NCBI GenBank assembly: GCA_934754775.1
Contig: CAKVIM010000006.1
Location: 1 to 64,000, forward strand
Direction of reading: 5' to 3'
Source: an uncultured Candidatus Melainabacteria bacterium
GTDB lineage: Bacteria; Cyanobacteriota; Vampirovibrionia; Gastranaerophilales; Gastranaerophilaceae
Length of the DNA: 64,000 bases
Part shown: piece by piece, positions 34,963 through 44,157 of the stretch
Layout: every line of letters begins with the position of its first letter
How positions within the stretch are numbered: the stretch's first letter is position 1
The notes under the pieces: model-generated
Seen by the model: the letters and a program-made list of their open reading frames with translations, nothing else
Database searches by the model: none
What the model was told of the DNA's origin: nothing
Position numbers and translations under genes: made by a program

Positions 34963-35661
34963 CTAAGATACAGAGCCTAATTGGCTTATGACCTTTTGCA
35001 AATTCGTACTTTCTATCAAAAACATCTGACGGTTCGCCTCAAAATTTCTGACAACAGGTTTAACTGCTAAAAACTCATTCTGAATTGTTACGTTAGAATA
35101 CTCGTTATACCCTTGTTTAACATCCGGATTAAGGACCGCCATACCGTTTGCGTCAACTATTCCCAAACTTCCGGCTTCAACCAGTTGATTAAGGTTCTTA
35201 TCAAAAACGCTAACCTTACCTTTCGTATTAACTACAACCTGAGAAGCATTATCAGGCACGACCGGCAATTTTATCGGCATACCCGCATCTGATAACACAG
35301 GATTGTCTTCAAGATTCAAAAGATTACCATTTTTATCAAGTTTAAAACGTCCGTCACGAGTCAATTGCACCCCATCCGGAGTTTGAACTTGGAAATAACC
35401 CTTATTTGCCATTGTTATATCAAGCGGATTCTTAGAAACCATAATACGACCAACCTGATCGTCTACAGTAGATGACAAGCCGTGAACACCTAAATATTCC
35501 GTAAACGAAGAAACAACGGGTTCACGTCTTTGATAACCGACTTTATCGAAACCGGCAACATTCTCATTTATCATTCCTACTATTTCGCTCTGAACATGCA
35601 TTGCCCTTATAGAAGCCTTCATGCCTTGTTCACAGAACCTTACGCCACCATTGATTTGCAT
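34963..35661 (-). CDS. FlgF/FlgG-family flagellar rod protein, first gene of the unit
   Basis: The 232-residue protein resembles its neighbour: a rod N-terminus (SEIVGMINENVAGFDKVGYQ), the central motif NPLDITMANKGYFQV with LTRDGRFKLDKNG, and a C-terminal helix FEANRQMFLIESTN. A distal rod role is expected. It begins the operon [FlgF/G-like x2]-flgB-flgC. AGAGG precedes the start, and a sigma-28-like promoter lies just upstream. Confidence 0.88.
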   Translation of the reverse strand: MQINGGVRFCEQGMKASIRAMHVQSEIVGMINENVAGFDKVGYQRREPVVSSFTEYLGVHGLSSTVDDQVGRIMVSKNPLDITMANKGYFQVQTPDGVQLTRDGRFKLDKNGNLLNLEDNPVLSDAGMPIKLPVVPDNASQVVVNTKGKVSVFDKNLNQLVEAGSLGIVDANGMAVLNPDVKQGYNEYSNVTIQNEFLAVKPVVRNFEANRQMFLIESTNLQKVISQLGSVS

Positions 35662-35682
35662 AGTTATACCTCTTTTGTATAG

Positions 35683-35710
35683 TTATCGGATAATTAGATT
35701 ATTTGCTTTA
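35683..35710 (-). promoter_or_regulatory. Sigma-28-like flagellar promoter
   Basis: On the minus strand TAAA (35707-35710), a 16-base spacer and TCCGATAA (35683-35690) match the FliA consensus TAAA-N15-GCCGATAA in all but one base, with a spacer one base longer. It lies directly ahead of the flagellar rod unit. Confidence 0.6.
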
Positions 35711-35921
35711 GCAAATTCTCAAAAAATCATCCGTTTAATGTAGCACTATTTTCTTAATAATCTTTTTTCCAAAGTCAACACCCCAAAAATTACGCCCCTA
35801 AAGTTCGTTTACAATTCGTTACATTTAGTTATAATTATTTGTAAAAAATATATATGCATGATATTATCTTTGCATATAGAATCCACGCAATCACAATCAA
35901 TAATAGATAAGGAGAAGCCCT

Positions 35922-38192
35922 ATGTTAGATTTTTTGTTTAAAAAAGATACCGTTAGTGTGTGCGAAAATTTAAACAATTTTTATTCTAAGTTAAGAGAAA
36001 TGCATTCTTTTGAAACAATTTCAGAAGAAAGAAAAGAGTATTTAAAATCTACAATGACCAGATTTGGCTATCTTCCTTATCCGCAAGTAAAAGCCTTAGA
36101 AGAATTAACAGATGCGGAAGTACTTTTTGCACTGGAATCAAAATGGGAAGCAAACGGAGTTTTTGAAAACGGGAAATTTAATTTCACAAAAACAAGTGTT
36201 CTTGCAAGAAACAACGTAAAAAATTCAAGCTGGCTTCAAAAAGAAGGTCACGACATCAAGTTAACTAACCTTGCAGGTTTAGGTAAAGACAACACTAAAG
36301 CAGGCAAATTTATGGACTGGATGCGTCAGCTTTTGATTTTGCCGACAGGAAATCTTAGCAACAACATCTTCTCAACTACGATGTACTTAATTCCGTTCCA
36401 CCCACGTGAATTCGGATGTGCATACCTTCCAACCGCAAGCTGCGTAAGCCCTAACCTTGAGGATAAAGAAATCCTTGAAAAAACCGGTCTTAATGCAGAC
36501 GAGCAAGTTAAAACATTCATCCAACTTACTCAACTTGCAGGTCACCCTGTAATCTACGATATACTTCCTCAAACAGGAAGATTTTCTAAGATTGTTTTAA
36601 TAAATCCGGATTGTGCTCGTTGGTTCGACATAAACGCTTTAATCGAAGAATTGTCAAAAAATGTTGACAAAGTCGCTCAAGAGCTTAAAGACAAATACTC
36701 TCAAGACGATTTAAACATCGTAAGCGGGATTTACAAAAAATCAATAAAAGGTGAAAGCTACGGCGATTTATCAGAACATTACCAAAATATTTTCAACGAA
36801 ATTGACGAATTGTTGAAAGAAACAAAGATTTTCTTATCAAATTCAATGCTTGAAAAGAGTATTCAAGATAAATTACACAAAAAAGCAAAAAGCATTATCA
36901 ATACAGTTATCGGATGCAAAAACGGCAAAAAACTTACAGAAAGTGATATCGCAAATCAAAGTGAAATCATTCAAACACTTATCAAGGAAGGTATGTGGCC
37001 TGCTCCTGGTGGTGCGTGGTGTTCAGCCGGTGTACCGGTGTTTGACAAAATGAGTGAAGGTGCTTCTTATCCTACATTCAAGCACTACAAGTTTGACGGT
37101 GAAGATGTTACACACTTTGCAAACTTAGATTGCCAAACTCCTTATTACTTCGTTTGCCTTGAAAACGGCAAATACAACAACGACGTAATTAAATTCTTCA
37201 TCGATTACATGAAAAATCTTCAAGAAGAGTTCAATTTTGACGGTTTCAGAGTTGACCATATTGACCACATCGTTGACGAAGTTTCTGAAAAAGACGGTGT
37301 GCCAATAAGCTACCGTGCTCCTAGAAAAGTTTTGGGAATGCTAAATACAGCAATGAAAGAAAAAGTTCCGTATTTCGCAACTCTTGCAGAATACATGCTA
37401 GGCGAAAAGTCATTCAAAGAATATCACGAAGATATGAATTTCGACGTTCTTTGGGGAAATGATATTCCGGCTCAAACATACAAAACTCCGGAAGTTATTG
37501 CAGAAGAAAATTTGGAACTTGCAAATTACAACACAACTTCTAAAAAATCAACTCCGTTATCAATCTTGAAAACATACAACAATCAAGACGGCGAGTTTGA
37601 AGCTTTCGACAGATACCCGGGGCAATTGGGTCAACAAGGTGCTTTGTTCAAATGGTTTAAGTTCAAATTCTTACCTGGCGGACGCAACGCACAAAGACCT
37701 GTTATGTACATCGATGGCGACGAATCATTCACAAAAACAGGTATGGAATCAGTTATCGGAAACGAAGTTTCAATGCCGAGAGCAAAAGATTACGACTTCT
37801 TCGCTAAATTTGACGCAATCGACAGATTTGCAAAGAATTCGCCAGTAATCACAGACGGCGAAGCCCACATCATAAGACAAGATGAGGACGGCTTTGTAGT
37901 ATGGCAAATTCAAAAAGAAGGATTGAAAAACTCTATCCTTGTAGTAGCCAACTATCAATCACCAACCGAAAAATTCAGAGTTGAAGAAGGCGACAACGCT
38001 TGGAACGAAGAGAGAGAAGGAAGAGAAGTTTTCGACAAAACTATCGAACTTTCCTGTGACTACTCAATCGTTTCTGAGTTTAGATTTGACGGTACAGACT
38101 ATATTGAAGAAAAATTCGTAGCAGCAACTAATTCGCTATCATTCGGAAAGCTTATGCCTGCTGAATTCAAGTTCTTCACGGTAATTAAGTAG
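35922..38192 (+). CDS. Glycoside hydrolase family 13 (alpha-amylase-like) enzyme
   Basis: The 756-residue cytoplasmic protein (no signal peptide) has the GH13 beta/alpha-barrel motifs in its second half: the nucleophile region FDGFRVDHIDHI (Asp), the acid/base region TLAEYML (Glu) and the NNQDGEF region carrying the third Asp. The first half contains PFHPREFGCAYLPT and a long helical insert. Glycogen or starch-type glucan processing is likely, but the exact specificity is open. AAGGAG lies eight bases upstream. It diverges from the flagellar unit. Confidence 0.8.
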   Translation: MLDFLFKKDTVSVCENLNNFYSKLREMHSFETISEERKEYLKSTMTRFGYLPYPQVKALEELTDAEVLFALESKWEANGVFENGKFNFTKTSVLARNNVKNSSWLQKEGHDIKLTNLAGLGKDNTKAGKFMDWMRQLLILPTGNLSNNIFSTTMYLIPFHPREFGCAYLPTASCVSPNLEDKEILEKTGLNADEQVKTFIQLTQLAGHPVIYDILPQTGRFSKIVLINPDCARWFDINALIEELSKNVDKVAQELKDKYSQDDLNIVSGIYKKSIKGESYGDLSEHYQNIFNEIDELLKETKIFLSNSMLEKSIQDKLHKKAKSIINTVIGCKNGKKLTESDIANQSEIIQTLIKEGMWPAPGGAWCSAGVPVFDKMSEGASYPTFKHYKFDGEDVTHFANLDCQTPYYFVCLENGKYNNDVIKFFIDYMKNLQEEFNFDGFRVDHIDHIVDEVSEKDGVPISYRAPRKVLGMLNTAMKEKVPYFATLAEYMLGEKSFKEYHEDMNFDVLWGNDIPAQTYKTPEVIAEENLELANYNTTSKKSTPLSILKTYNNQDGEFEAFDRYPGQLGQQGALFKWFKFKFLPGGRNAQRPVMYIDGDESFTKTGMESVIGNEVSMPRAKDYDFFAKFDAIDRFAKNSPVITDGEAHIIRQDEDGFVVWQIQKEGLKNSILVVANYQSPTEKFRVEEGDNAWNEEREGREVFDKTIELSCDYSIVSEFRFDGTDYIEEKFVAATNSLSFGKLMPAEFKFFTVIK

Positions 38193-38294
38193 TACTACGT
38201 ACGTAGCCATTGGGTCGGATGACATTTGTGAAACTACAAGTAAAAACAAAAACTACAAGTCATCCTCAATGTAGCAACTACCAGAGAGTATGTT

Positions 38295-38330
38295 CCCTCG
38301 CCCCTTGTGGAAGAGGGTTAGGGTGAGGGG
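38295..38330. repeat. Third copy of the CCTCACCC / hairpin intergenic repeat
   Basis: CCCTCGCCCC and GGGTTAGGGTGAGGGG form an imperfect inverted repeat. In reverse it reads CCCTCACCCTAACCCTC, like the box at 19529-19545. Upstream the gap also holds a direct repeat of ACTACAAGT. No gene lies between 38193 and 38450. Confidence 0.5.
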
Positions 38331-38424
38331 CATATCATACACCCATAAAAATTTTAGGGGCAAACGCCCAGATGGAGTATAATATACGATTAAGTAAACT
38401 ACGATTAAATAATATAGGGATTCG

Positions 38425-38452
38425 CCGAGTGGAAACACTCGGTTTTATTTTT
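38425..38452 (+). terminator. Rho-independent terminator
   Basis: CCGAGTG-GAAA-CACTCGG is followed by TTTTATTTTT. It ends transcription from the GH13 gene and reaches the stop codon of the converging HD-GYP gene. Confidence 0.8.
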
Positions 38453-39452
38453 ATATAACCATATCATTAAAGTCTTTTGAATCGTCATAATTGAACATAT
38501 GAATAAATGAGTAAAGCATCTTTGCTGAAAATCTCTTTGTTCCGACTTCCAACATATTTCTCAATGCTTCTTTATTGTTCAAAACGATTGTATGCGTTCT
38601 ATTAAAGGCCAAATTATCATAATAATTTGCGACATTCACAATTTGGCTATACTCAGAAATAAAATCGTTAGAAAGTCCTCTCGGATAGCCTGAACCGTCG
38701 TTATTTTCGTGGTGTTCCAGAGCAACAATCGCAATCTCTTCCGGCAGCTCAAACTCTTCTTTTATCATCTTGTACCCGAGTATTGTATGCGGTTTAACCT
38801 CATCCTCATTCATCGTCAACAATGCCTGAGAATCATCCAAATTTATTTTCAATTTCCCGACATCATGCAGCAAAGCCGATAAAATCACTTGATCTACCGC
38901 CATAGAAGAAAAATCTAGTTTTTGAGCAATCAAACCTGAAACAACTGCAACATTCAACGGGTGACAAATTTCATACTCGCCCAAAAATCTTGTTTGAGAG
39001 CCTTTGCCGGACTTCTGTATCTGTTTAAAAACTTCTGTTTTTAAGATCCCTACCAACGAATTCAACTTCAAAAGTCCTTCTTCATAGTAACCTTGTACCA
39101 GCAAGTCCAAAATTCGTTTATAAAAATACTTTATCTTTACCTGAACTTCTGTTTTTACATAAGCATCCTTATTGATTACAGTTTCAAAATCAGTTGCATC
39201 CAATCCTTCATACGAAAAGTTCAGAAGTTGCGAAGCAGGTGCTGAAATCGTGTTTTTATCAGGTTCTAACCCTTTACTCTCTTCCTCGTTATTAAAATCC
39301 TCGGTATATATTTTGACATAGTTTTTGAGCATTATAAGCTTACCCGGAGTCAAAACCTCTCCGGCTTCCAAAATTTTGCCCTTATTTTCGGTATATAAAT
39401 CAAATGGCAAAACCTTATAAGTGCTTAATTCTTTATTGCTTACAATCCTCAT
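38451..39452 (-). CDS. HD-GYP domain phosphodiesterase-like protein
   Basis: This 333-residue protein (from 39452) has an unknown N-terminal domain of about 150 residues and an HD-GYP domain at about 165-320, with the metal-binding HD in LLHDVGK and the motif HHENNDGSGYPRGL. HD-GYP proteins hydrolyse cyclic di-GMP. The first His of the domain (EICHPLNVA) is present. There is no signal peptide or REC domain. The start lies seven bases after a TATAAT, so the mRNA is probably leaderless. Confidence 0.88.
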   Translation of the reverse strand: MRIVSNKELSTYKVLPFDLYTENKGKILEAGEVLTPGKLIMLKNYVKIYTEDFNNEEESKGLEPDKNTISAPASQLLNFSYEGLDATDFETVINKDAYVKTEVQVKIKYFYKRILDLLVQGYYEEGLLKLNSLVGILKTEVFKQIQKSGKGSQTRFLGEYEICHPLNVAVVSGLIAQKLDFSSMAVDQVILSALLHDVGKLKINLDDSQALLTMNEDEVKPHTILGYKMIKEEFELPEEIAIVALEHHENNDGSGYPRGLSNDFISEYSQIVNVANYYDNLAFNRTHTIVLNNKEALRNMLEVGTKRFSAKMLYSFIHMFNYDDSKDFNDMVI

Positions 39453-39459
39453 AATATGG

Positions 39460-39468
39460 ATTATAGCA
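39460..39468 (-). promoter_or_regulatory. Extended -10 TGC-TATAAT of the HD-GYP gene, leaderless type
   Basis: On the minus strand TGCTATAAT is followed by CCATATT and the ATG at 39452. There is no Shine-Dalgarno between. It has the same layout as the amidase, dnaX and wecB starts. Confidence 0.55.
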
Positions 39469-39499
39469 CTTTTCAAAAAACATGCATACTATATTTGCT

Positions 39500-41035
39500 C
39501 TATTTTTCTTCTATTTCTTCTCTACGTTTTGCCCTGTAGCTATAAGCTGCATAAATCGCAACGCCGATTAGAAGCCAGATTACAAAATAAAGAGCAGAAG
39601 TTGCTTTTGCACTAAATTTACAATACATTAACCCCAAGCAAGTTAGCACACCCAAAATAGGGAACCAAGGACAGAAAGGAACCTTAAACGGTCTTTCTCT
39701 ATCGGGCTCAGTTTTTCTAAGTATCAAAACTGCGATACAAATAATTATGAAAGAAGTGAATGTACCAAAGTTACAAAGTTCAGCTGATATATTCAAGTCC
39801 ATAAATAAAGCACAAACAATTACAATTAAACCTGACAACCAAGTCAAAATGTGTGGAGTCTTGAATTTCTCGTGAATTTTGTTCAAAGATTTTGGCAAGA
39901 AATGATCTCTGCTCATAGCAAACAAAATTCTTGTCGTACCTAATTGATAAATCAATAATACAGAAGTCAATGCACACAAAGCACCAACAGAAATTAAGCC
40001 TGCGTACCAATCCTTACCAATAAACCTCATTGCGTGAGCCAGAGGTGCTTGTGTATCAATTGCACCCAAAGGCACAACACCGGTTAAAACAAGAGCGGTT
40101 ACAATATACAAAATCGTACAAAGTACCAACGTTCCCATAATCGCAATCGGCAAATCTCTTTGCGGGTTCTTTGTTTCCTCTGCAGCAGTCGAAATTGCGT
40201 CAAACCCAATATAAGCAAAGAATATTACAAATGCACCCGTAAAAATACCTTCAACACCGTTTGGAGCAAACGGAACCCAGTTCTCAGGGCGTACATAAAA
40301 CGCACCAACTACGATGAATGACAAAATGATAAACATATTCACGCCAACCATAATAGTCGCAACTTTAGTCGATTCTTTTACACCTTTAACAAGCAAAACA
40401 GTCAATATAAGAACGATTGCAATCGCAGGAATATTTATCGCAAACGGGATTTCTAACCCAAAAGGAAGATGAACAAACGGCATCTTGTCGTGCACGTCCC
40501 AACCAAATTTATTGCAAAGTTCATACATTGTTCTATAGTCGTTTCTCAACCACAGAGGACAATTGGTCACAAATGACGGCAAAATATGTTTAAAACCCTT
40601 CAAGAACTGTGTAAAATACCCAGTCCAAGCACTTGCAACAGTAATATTTCCAATTGCATATTCAAGCATCAATATCCAACCGACCATCCAAGCCATAAAT
40701 TCACCCATTGTTGCATAAGTATACGTATAAGCACTACCTGCAACCGGAATCATGGATGCAATTTCTGAATAAGAAAGAGCTGAAAACACGCTTGCTACCG
40801 CAGCCAACGCCATTGAAACAATTACCGCAGTTCCGGCACCGGCACCGTCAGAAGAGCCGACAATTGCACTTCCGATAATCGTAAAAATACCAGTACCAAC
40901 AACAGCACCAATACCCAAAACAATTAGGTCGAACACATTCAGTGTTTTCTTTAATCCTGATTTTGAACCGTCCTCAATGAGTTCTTGCGGACTTTTACAC
41001 TTTAATAAATTATTGAATATTTGCTGTATTTTCAT
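39500..41035 (-). CDS. APC-family amino acid permease (second of tandem pair)
   Basis: A 511-residue transporter with about 12 membrane helices and the APC signature GIGAVVGTGIFTIIGS in helix 1 plus FAYIGFDAISTAAEETKNPQ in helix 6. It resembles the CAT-type cationic amino acid permeases. Its start overlaps the upstream paralogue by 26 bases. The two are alike along their whole length, so they arose by tandem duplication. Confidence 0.92.
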   Translation of the reverse strand: MKIQQIFNNLLKCKSPQELIEDGSKSGLKKTLNVFDLIVLGIGAVVGTGIFTIIGSAIVGSSDGAGAGTAVIVSMALAAVASVFSALSYSEIASMIPVAGSAYTYTYATMGEFMAWMVGWILMLEYAIGNITVASAWTGYFTQFLKGFKHILPSFVTNCPLWLRNDYRTMYELCNKFGWDVHDKMPFVHLPFGLEIPFAINIPAIAIVLILTVLLVKGVKESTKVATIMVGVNMFIILSFIVVGAFYVRPENWVPFAPNGVEGIFTGAFVIFFAYIGFDAISTAAEETKNPQRDLPIAIMGTLVLCTILYIVTALVLTGVVPLGAIDTQAPLAHAMRFIGKDWYAGLISVGALCALTSVLLIYQLGTTRILFAMSRDHFLPKSLNKIHEKFKTPHILTWLSGLIVIVCALFMDLNISAELCNFGTFTSFIIICIAVLILRKTEPDRERPFKVPFCPWFPILGVLTCLGLMYCKFSAKATSALYFVIWLLIGVAIYAAYSYRAKRREEIEEK

Positions 41036-42605
41036 CTTTTTCTACTATTTCTATTTTACTTTCTTCCACTTTTCTATTCTTAGGGTAACCGTAAGAAGCA
41101 TAAATTATTGCCCCCATTATAACCCAAACAATAAATAATTCTGTTGACAAGCGAGCAGTATCACCTTTTGCAACTACCATTGAAAAAGCCATCAAACCAC
41201 CGCAGCATAATATACCCATTAGCGGGAACCACGGGCAGAACGGAACCTTGAACGGTCTTTCTCTATCCGGATCAACTTTTCTCAATATCAAAACCGCTAC
41301 GCACACGATTATAAATGAAGTAAATGTACCGAAGTTACATAGTGACGCAGCCACATTTAAATCTAATAACAATGTGCCCAAAATTCCGACAACACCAACC
41401 GTAATTGTCAAAACATGAGGAGTACCAAATTTTGGATGCAACTTTTGGAACACTCTCGGCAAGAAATGGTCACGACTCATTGCAAACAATACACGAGTTG
41501 CAGCCATATGCATTACAAGAAGCACAGAAGTTAAACCTGCCAATGAACCAATTGAAATCAATCCCGCAATCCAATTTTGATGAACCGCAGACATCGCAAA
41601 CGCCATTGGAGCTTTAAACAATCCTTCTGGAATTGCAACACCGCTTGTCGGCTGCATGCCGGTCAAAACAAGTGCTACGAAAATATAAACAACTGTTGTT
41701 ACCAACAATGAACCCAAAATTCCTATCGGCAAATCTTTTTGAGGGTTTTTGCATTCTTCCGCCGCTGTTGCCAAAGCATCAAATCCAACATACGCAAAAA
41801 ATATTATAAAAGCACCCATAAAGATACCTTCAAAACCGTTTGGAGCAAACGGTGTCCAGTTTTCCGGACGTACATAAAACGCACCTGCAATTACAAACAA
41901 AGCAATTACGCCGAGCTTAACTGCAACCATTATACCTGCCATCTTAGCAGAATCTTTTGTTCCCTTTACCAAAATAGCCGTAATAATTGCAATCATAATC
42001 ATCGCCGGAAGGTTTACACACAAAGGTACAGAACCTATATGCGGAATAACAGCAGAAGCATCAATTCCCTGTGCGGAATATGCACCAACTGCTGAACGAT
42101 AATCATTTATCAGCCATAACGGCGGATTTGTAAGCCATGCCGGAAGAACAGAGGAGAAACCTTTTATAAACTGCATAAAGTGGTTTGTCCAAGCACAAGC
42201 AACAGCAATAAAGCCTACAGCATATTCAAGCATCAATATCCAACCGATAATCCAAGCGGCAAATTCGCCTAAAGTTGCAAATGTATAAGTATAAGCACCA
42301 CCTGCTATCGGAATCATTGTAGCAAATTCACTATAGCAAAGTGCTGAGAATACGCTTGCTATAGCCGCAATCACCATAGAAACGATTAATGCCGGACCTG
42401 CCCCAGGGCTCGTACCGTCCGCACTACCCGCTGCTGCAATACCAACTATCGCAAAAATTCCGGAACCAATAATCGCACCAACACCTAAGATAATCAAATC
42501 CCAGACGCCAAGCGTTTTTTCTAAACCGCCTTCTGCTGCTCCTGCTAGAGCATCATCAGGGTTTTTAAGTGTAAGCATTTTGGTTAAGATTTTTTTTAGT
42601 GCCAT
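41010..42605 (-). CDS. APC-family amino acid permease (first of tandem pair)
   Basis: The 531-residue protein shares layout and motifs with its downstream paralogue (GVGAIIGSGIFAIVGI; FAYVGFDALATAAEECKNPQ). I start at 42605 because AAAGG lies eight bases upstream; the ATG at 42620 lies before that site. An acidic/Lys-rich C-terminal tail follows the last helix. The promoter region has been invaded by the inverted-repeat element at 42623-43101, which now sits only 17 bases from the start codon. Confidence 0.92.
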   Translation of the reverse strand: MALKKILTKMLTLKNPDDALAGAAEGGLEKTLGVWDLIILGVGAIIGSGIFAIVGIAAAGSADGTSPGAGPALIVSMVIAAIASVFSALCYSEFATMIPIAGGAYTYTFATLGEFAAWIIGWILMLEYAVGFIAVACAWTNHFMQFIKGFSSVLPAWLTNPPLWLINDYRSAVGAYSAQGIDASAVIPHIGSVPLCVNLPAMIMIAIITAILVKGTKDSAKMAGIMVAVKLGVIALFVIAGAFYVRPENWTPFAPNGFEGIFMGAFIIFFAYVGFDALATAAEECKNPQKDLPIGILGSLLVTTVVYIFVALVLTGMQPTSGVAIPEGLFKAPMAFAMSAVHQNWIAGLISIGSLAGLTSVLLVMHMAATRVLFAMSRDHFLPRVFQKLHPKFGTPHVLTITVGVVGILGTLLLDLNVAASLCNFGTFTSFIIVCVAVLILRKVDPDRERPFKVPFCPWFPLMGILCCGGLMAFSMVVAKGDTARLSTELFIVWVIMGAIIYASYGYPKNRKVEESKIEIVEKDENTANIQ

Positions 42606-42622
42606 TAATATACCTTTCATAA

Positions 42623-43101
42623 AATGGAAAATTGAAAATGGAAAGTGGAAAATTGTTTTAAATAATTATTAATTAATCTATACGATTACTTGTTGTTTTT
42701 ACTATTTTTGTTAGCATTTTTTCCAATTCCATACAACCTTTTAAAATTAACTCTGTTTGATTTTCATCAATATAATCCGTTGCTTGTAGTAACTTTATCC
42801 AATATTTCGTTTCTGAGCATTCCTTCAGTGCTATATTCATTTTAGTTAAAAAATCTTTTTTACTTTGTCCTTGCTGAGCTTCCGAAACGTTCGCTCCGAT
42901 ACTAGTACCGCTTTTAAGAATTTGTTTAGAAAGCACATATTCATTCTTGTCATTAGCTAAATATTTGTATAGTTTAACAATACTTATTGCAAAATCAAAA
43001 CTTTTTTCTACAACAATATTCTTATTACTTTCCAACCTTTAAACGTTCCTCACTACAAAACTCTAATACAATTTTCCACTTTCCATTTTCAATTTTCCAT
43101 T
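42623..43101. mobile_element. 479-bp element: perfect 34-bp inverted repeats around a four-helix-bundle gene
   Basis: The left arm 42623-42656 and right arm 43068-43101 are exact reverse complements over 34 bases. Each arm is built of units GGAAAATTG, AAAATGG and AAAGTGG. The only gene inside is at 42673-43035. No transposase is encoded and no target-site duplication is evident. It looks like a non-autonomous element inserted between glyQ and the permeases. Confidence 0.75.
42673..43035 (-). CDS. Four-helix-bundle protein, 23S rRNA intervening-sequence (IVP/S23) family
   Basis: This ~120-residue all-helical protein matches the family first seen in intervening sequences of 23S rRNA and related to the Avd accessory protein of diversity-generating retroelements. 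Typical segments are EKSFDFAISIVKLYKYL, SGTSIGANVSEAQQGQSKKD and ALKECSETKYWI. The start appears to be TTG at 43035 with AAAGG beside it; no in-frame ATG fits. It is the sole gene of the inverted-repeat element. No reverse transcriptase or variable repeat is nearby, so a DGR is not indicated. Confidence 0.85.
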   Translation of the reverse strand: MESNKNIVVEKSFDFAISIVKLYKYLANDKNEYVLSKQILKSGTSIGANVSEAQQGQSKKDFLTKMNIALKECSETKYWIKLLQATDYIDENQTELILKGCMELEKMLTKIVKTTSNRID

Positions 43102-43127
43102 GTTATATACTTCAAATTAGAAAATCT

Positions 43128-44000
43128 TTATTTTAAGAGTGGAAAACCGAGTTTTTCTCTTTGTTCTACATACAATTTTGCGACAGCTGATGCCATTGTT
43201 CTTACTCTATTAATAAAGTTGATACGTTCATCCTTACTAATCACGCCTCTTGCATCAAGCAAGTTAAATGTATGTGAACATTTCAAAACATAATCATATG
43301 CAGGCAAAACAAGTTCTGCGTTTACACAATTATCGACTTCTTTTTGATAAGCGTCAAATAATTTGAATAATCTGTCAGCATCTGAATATTCAAAATTGTA
43401 TTTAGATTGTTCAATTTCGTTTTGCAAATAAATATCGCCATATTTCAGCTTGTTGTTCCACATAATATCAAAAACAGACTCTTTGTTTTGGATATACATG
43501 GCAATTCTTTCTAAACCATAAGTAATTTCCAAGGCAACAGGCTTAACTTCCAAGCCTCCAACTTGTTGGAAATAAGTGAACTGAGTAATTTCCATACCGT
43601 CTAACCAAACTTCCCAACCTACACCGGCAGCACCAAGTGTTGGAGATTCCCAGTTATCCTCTACAAATCTAACATCGTGTTTTGTTAAATCAATCCCCAT
43701 TGCTTCCAAACTCTTTAGATAAAGCTCTTGAGCATTATCAGGAGATGGCTTTAATATAACTTGGTATTGAAAATAATGCCCCAATCTGTTTGGGTTTTCA
43801 CCATATCTTGCATCGGTCGGACGTCTGCAAGGTTCTACCATTGCTGTTGACCACGGTTCCGGCCCCAATGCTCTTAAAAAAGTTGCAGGATTCATTGTCG
43901 AAGCCCCTTTTTCTATGTCATACGGTTGTTGAATAATACATCCGTAATCTGACCAAAATCGTGATAAGTTAAGAATCAAATCTTGAAAATTTAACGCCAT
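43128..44000 (-). CDS. glyQ: Glycyl-tRNA synthetase alpha subunit
   Basis: The 290-residue class II catalytic subunit of the alpha2-beta2 glycyl-tRNA synthetase shows motifs such as [34 protein letters not shown] and [11 protein letters not shown]. The length is typical. AGAGGAAG precedes the start. The beta-subunit gene glyS, often adjacent, is not in this window. Confidence 0.97.
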   Translation of the reverse strand: MALNFQDLILNLSRFWSDYGCIIQQPYDIEKGASTMNPATFLRALGPEPWSTAMVEPCRRPTDARYGENPNRLGHYFQYQVILKPSPDNAQELYLKSLEAMGIDLTKHDVRFVEDNWESPTLGAAGVGWEVWLDGMEITQFTYFQQVGGLEVKPVALEITYGLERIAMYIQNKESVFDIMWNNKLKYGDIYLQNEIEQSKYNFEYSDADRLFKLFDAYQKEVDNCVNAELVLPAYDYVLKCSHTFNLLDARGVISKDERINFINRVRTMASAVAKLYVEQREKLGFPLLK

Positions 44001-44157
44001 TTATACTTCCTCTATTGTAGAATTTACACTTAATAGATTATACACATAACAGGGCGTTTTTAAAAGTTTTTTGTTAACTTTTGTAAAACAGAGCAGTGGA
44101 TTTACCACACACAATTCATAGTTTCCTCTATTTACCCCTTTACATTTACCCCCCCCA

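Noticed and set aside
42673..43035. Avd-like four-helix protein as part of a diversity-generating retroelement
   Set aside because: No reverse transcriptase, template repeat or variable repeat is present in the window; the inverted-repeat context fits an IVP-type element better.
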